DNA of 64,000 nucleotides from Durusdinium trenchii (lineage: Eukaryota; Sar; Dinophyceae; Suessiales; Symbiodiniaceae), in assembly GCA_963970005.1 (NCBI GenBank), contig CAXAMN010003847.1:3162-67161 (forward strand). Direction: 5' to 3'. This document shows positions 63,036-64,000 of this stretch, one piece after another. The stretch's first letter is position 1, and each line of letters starts with the position of its first letter. The translations under genes and the position numbers were made by a program. The notes under the pieces were generated by a model, which saw only the letters and a program-made list of their open reading frames with translations, did not search any database and was not told the DNA's origin.

Positions 63036-63761
63036 TTATGTGTGTTGACCATCTTCATGCCACTCTAATTTTTCGTTGAAGATGTTGATTTTACAACACG
63101 TAGGATTAAAGGAATGTGGGAGATGCAGAGATGCCACTTTTCTCGGAACTCGCTGAATGATGGATAGCCATGGATCGCCCAGTACGCTGGATCTGAACGA
63201 CGTTCCCTCGCACTCCGACACTGCCACCTCAAACGGTTTCCGCACGAGAAGAATGACGGTCGTTATGCAGAAGACATGTGCGACCGGGATGTCCCTATAA
63301 TATAAACATATATGCAACCTATACAAGCTACCCGAACCTGGGGTCGACCGCGCAGTCGCTCGTTCCGGACATGGGGGGCTCGCCAACCCCCGGTCGGTTT
63401 CGACCATCACCCGTTCCTCGTGCATCGAACTGATGGTCCAAGCCATAGGTGCCATAGGTCCGGTGCTCCTAGTAGCGTCCTTGCTCCCAGTAGTAAGGCC
63501 AGGAGCCCCTAGTAGCTTCCTTGCTCTTAGTAGCGATGCCAGGAGCCCCGAACGTAGCTTCTTGTTACTAGTAGCGTCCTCTACTCCCTTGGTTCGCAAA
63601 AGGTCATGACATCGGTTCCCTAATTTTTTGTCGCTTCGGTGAGGGACTTCGATTTCTTGACTCGGCTCACTCATCGGAATGTGAGTCGTTTTTTTTCTTT
63701 CCGCCGCCGCCGGTGAACTGAGGGAGAGGCACTTGCGGCCCTCCACCCGCGTGTTGCTCAT
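63036..63761 (-). CDS. hypothetical ORF, 241 codons, minus strand
   Basis: Starts at a true ATG: MSNTRVEGRKCLSLSSPAAA, MSEPSQEIEVPHRSDKKLGN and RCHDLLRTKGVEDATS. Then LRSGLLASLLRARKLLGAPG, which is encoded by a CTACTAGTAGC-family repeat, then VAHVFCITTVILLVRKPFEV (possible membrane segment) and LEWHEDGQHT to TGA. Its length and ATG support it; its repeat content and opposite orientation argue against it as one exon. Confidence 0.37.
   Translation of the reverse strand: MSNTRVEGRKCLSLSSPAAAERKKTTHIPMSEPSQEIEVPHRSDKKLGNRCHDLLRTKGVEDATSNKKLRSGLLASLLRARKLLGAPGLTTGSKDATRSTGPMAPMAWTISSMHEERVMVETDRGLASPPCPERATARSTPGSGSLYRLHICLYYRDIPVAHVFCITTVILLVRKPFEVAVSECEGTSFRSSVLGDPWLSIIQRVPRKVASLHLPHSFNPTCCKINIFNEKLEWHEDGQHT
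63463..63571. repeat. CTACTAGTAGC-family repeat, locus 6
   Basis: CTCCTAGTAGCGTCCTTGCT, TAGTAGCGATGCCAGGAGCC and TTCTTGTTACTAGTAGCGTC in series. It lies within the minus ORF. Confidence 0.92.
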
Positions 63762-64000
63762 TGCACAGGAGGCGTTTTTTTTGTTAATTTTCTATTTTTT
63801 TTCCGGGAGAACACGCGCACAAAACGCCGATGGATTGAAGATGCGTGCTCCAGCCAGCTTTTTGGATGTTTCTTTTTGGTGGATGCGACAAGAGTAGCAG
63901 AAGATCTGAGTTGTTGTTTTTGAAGTTTTTGATCTCACAAAAATTGGAACGACACCACACCCCCCCCGAAATGGCGAACGACCTAAAGCTGTAGATGTTT

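Noticed and set aside
1..64000. CRISPR arrays, bacterial operons, ribosome binding sites, rRNA or tRNA genes
   Set aside because: No regularly spaced repeats with unique spacers, no Shine-Dalgarno-led gene series, and no recognisable tRNA or rRNA blocks were seen. The tandem arrays have no unique spacers.

Overview
The window looks like nuclear DNA of a dinoflagellate, most likely close to Symbiodiniaceae/Suessiales. It has no bacterial-style long genes or operons. It carries short exons (about 70-310 bp) joined across GT-AG and some GC-AG introns of about 50-370 bp, dense microsatellites and minisatellites, and small dispersed inverted-repeat elements. Its best-supported gene has a CCCH zinc finger of a type that, from memory, is heavily expanded in dinoflagellates. 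The taxon is an inference; no rRNA, spliced-leader gene or clear marker gene was found. One 100-N scaffold gap lies at 41890-41989.

Gene models were built by eye. An exon was accepted when an open frame sat between plausible splice sites and its phase matched the next exon. Most proteins have no family I recognise. Open frames of 50-100 codons also occur by chance here and on the antisense strand of real exons, so single-exon calls carry low confidence.

Best-supported genes, all on the + strand: a SAM-like domain gene (5736-6304); an unknown four-exon gene whose three junctions all match in phase (13348-14448); a two-exon gene 16357-17046; a four-exon gene 19025-19746; a Cys-motif gene with an apparent frame jump (24314-25162); an exon 27614-27827 and a split J-domain (27981-28472); a two-exon gene 37571-37985; a three-exon CCCH zinc-finger gene with its natural stop (53552-54343); and a complete-looking 171-codon two-exon gene (58054-58619). 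This same-strand layout fits the unidirectional gene arrays known from dinoflagellates. The main counter-example is a 241-codon ATG-started minus-strand ORF at 63036-63761. Several segments (about 22, 25.5, 30.4, 31.5-32.2 and 41 kb) read well on both strands and are marked unresolved.

Repeats: (1) a MITE-like family about 100 bp long with 28-bp terminal inverted repeats, one copy flanked by TAA; (2) a dispersed family built on TAGTAGCGATGCCAGGAGCC / CTACTAGTAGC at six loci, apparently related to a 21-bp minisatellite at 31.3 kb; (3) a separate long-TIR element at 12 kb; (4) minisatellites of 42, 21, 18, 12-24 and about 10 bp; (5) many di-, tri- and tetranucleotide tracts. Stretches 1930-5420, 6310-8105, 12470-13347, 28500-29880, 33040-33900, 42540-44130, 49020-50420, 52175-52850, 54345-55240, 56160-57480 and 62125-63035 hold only repeats and short unsupported ORFs as far as I can see.
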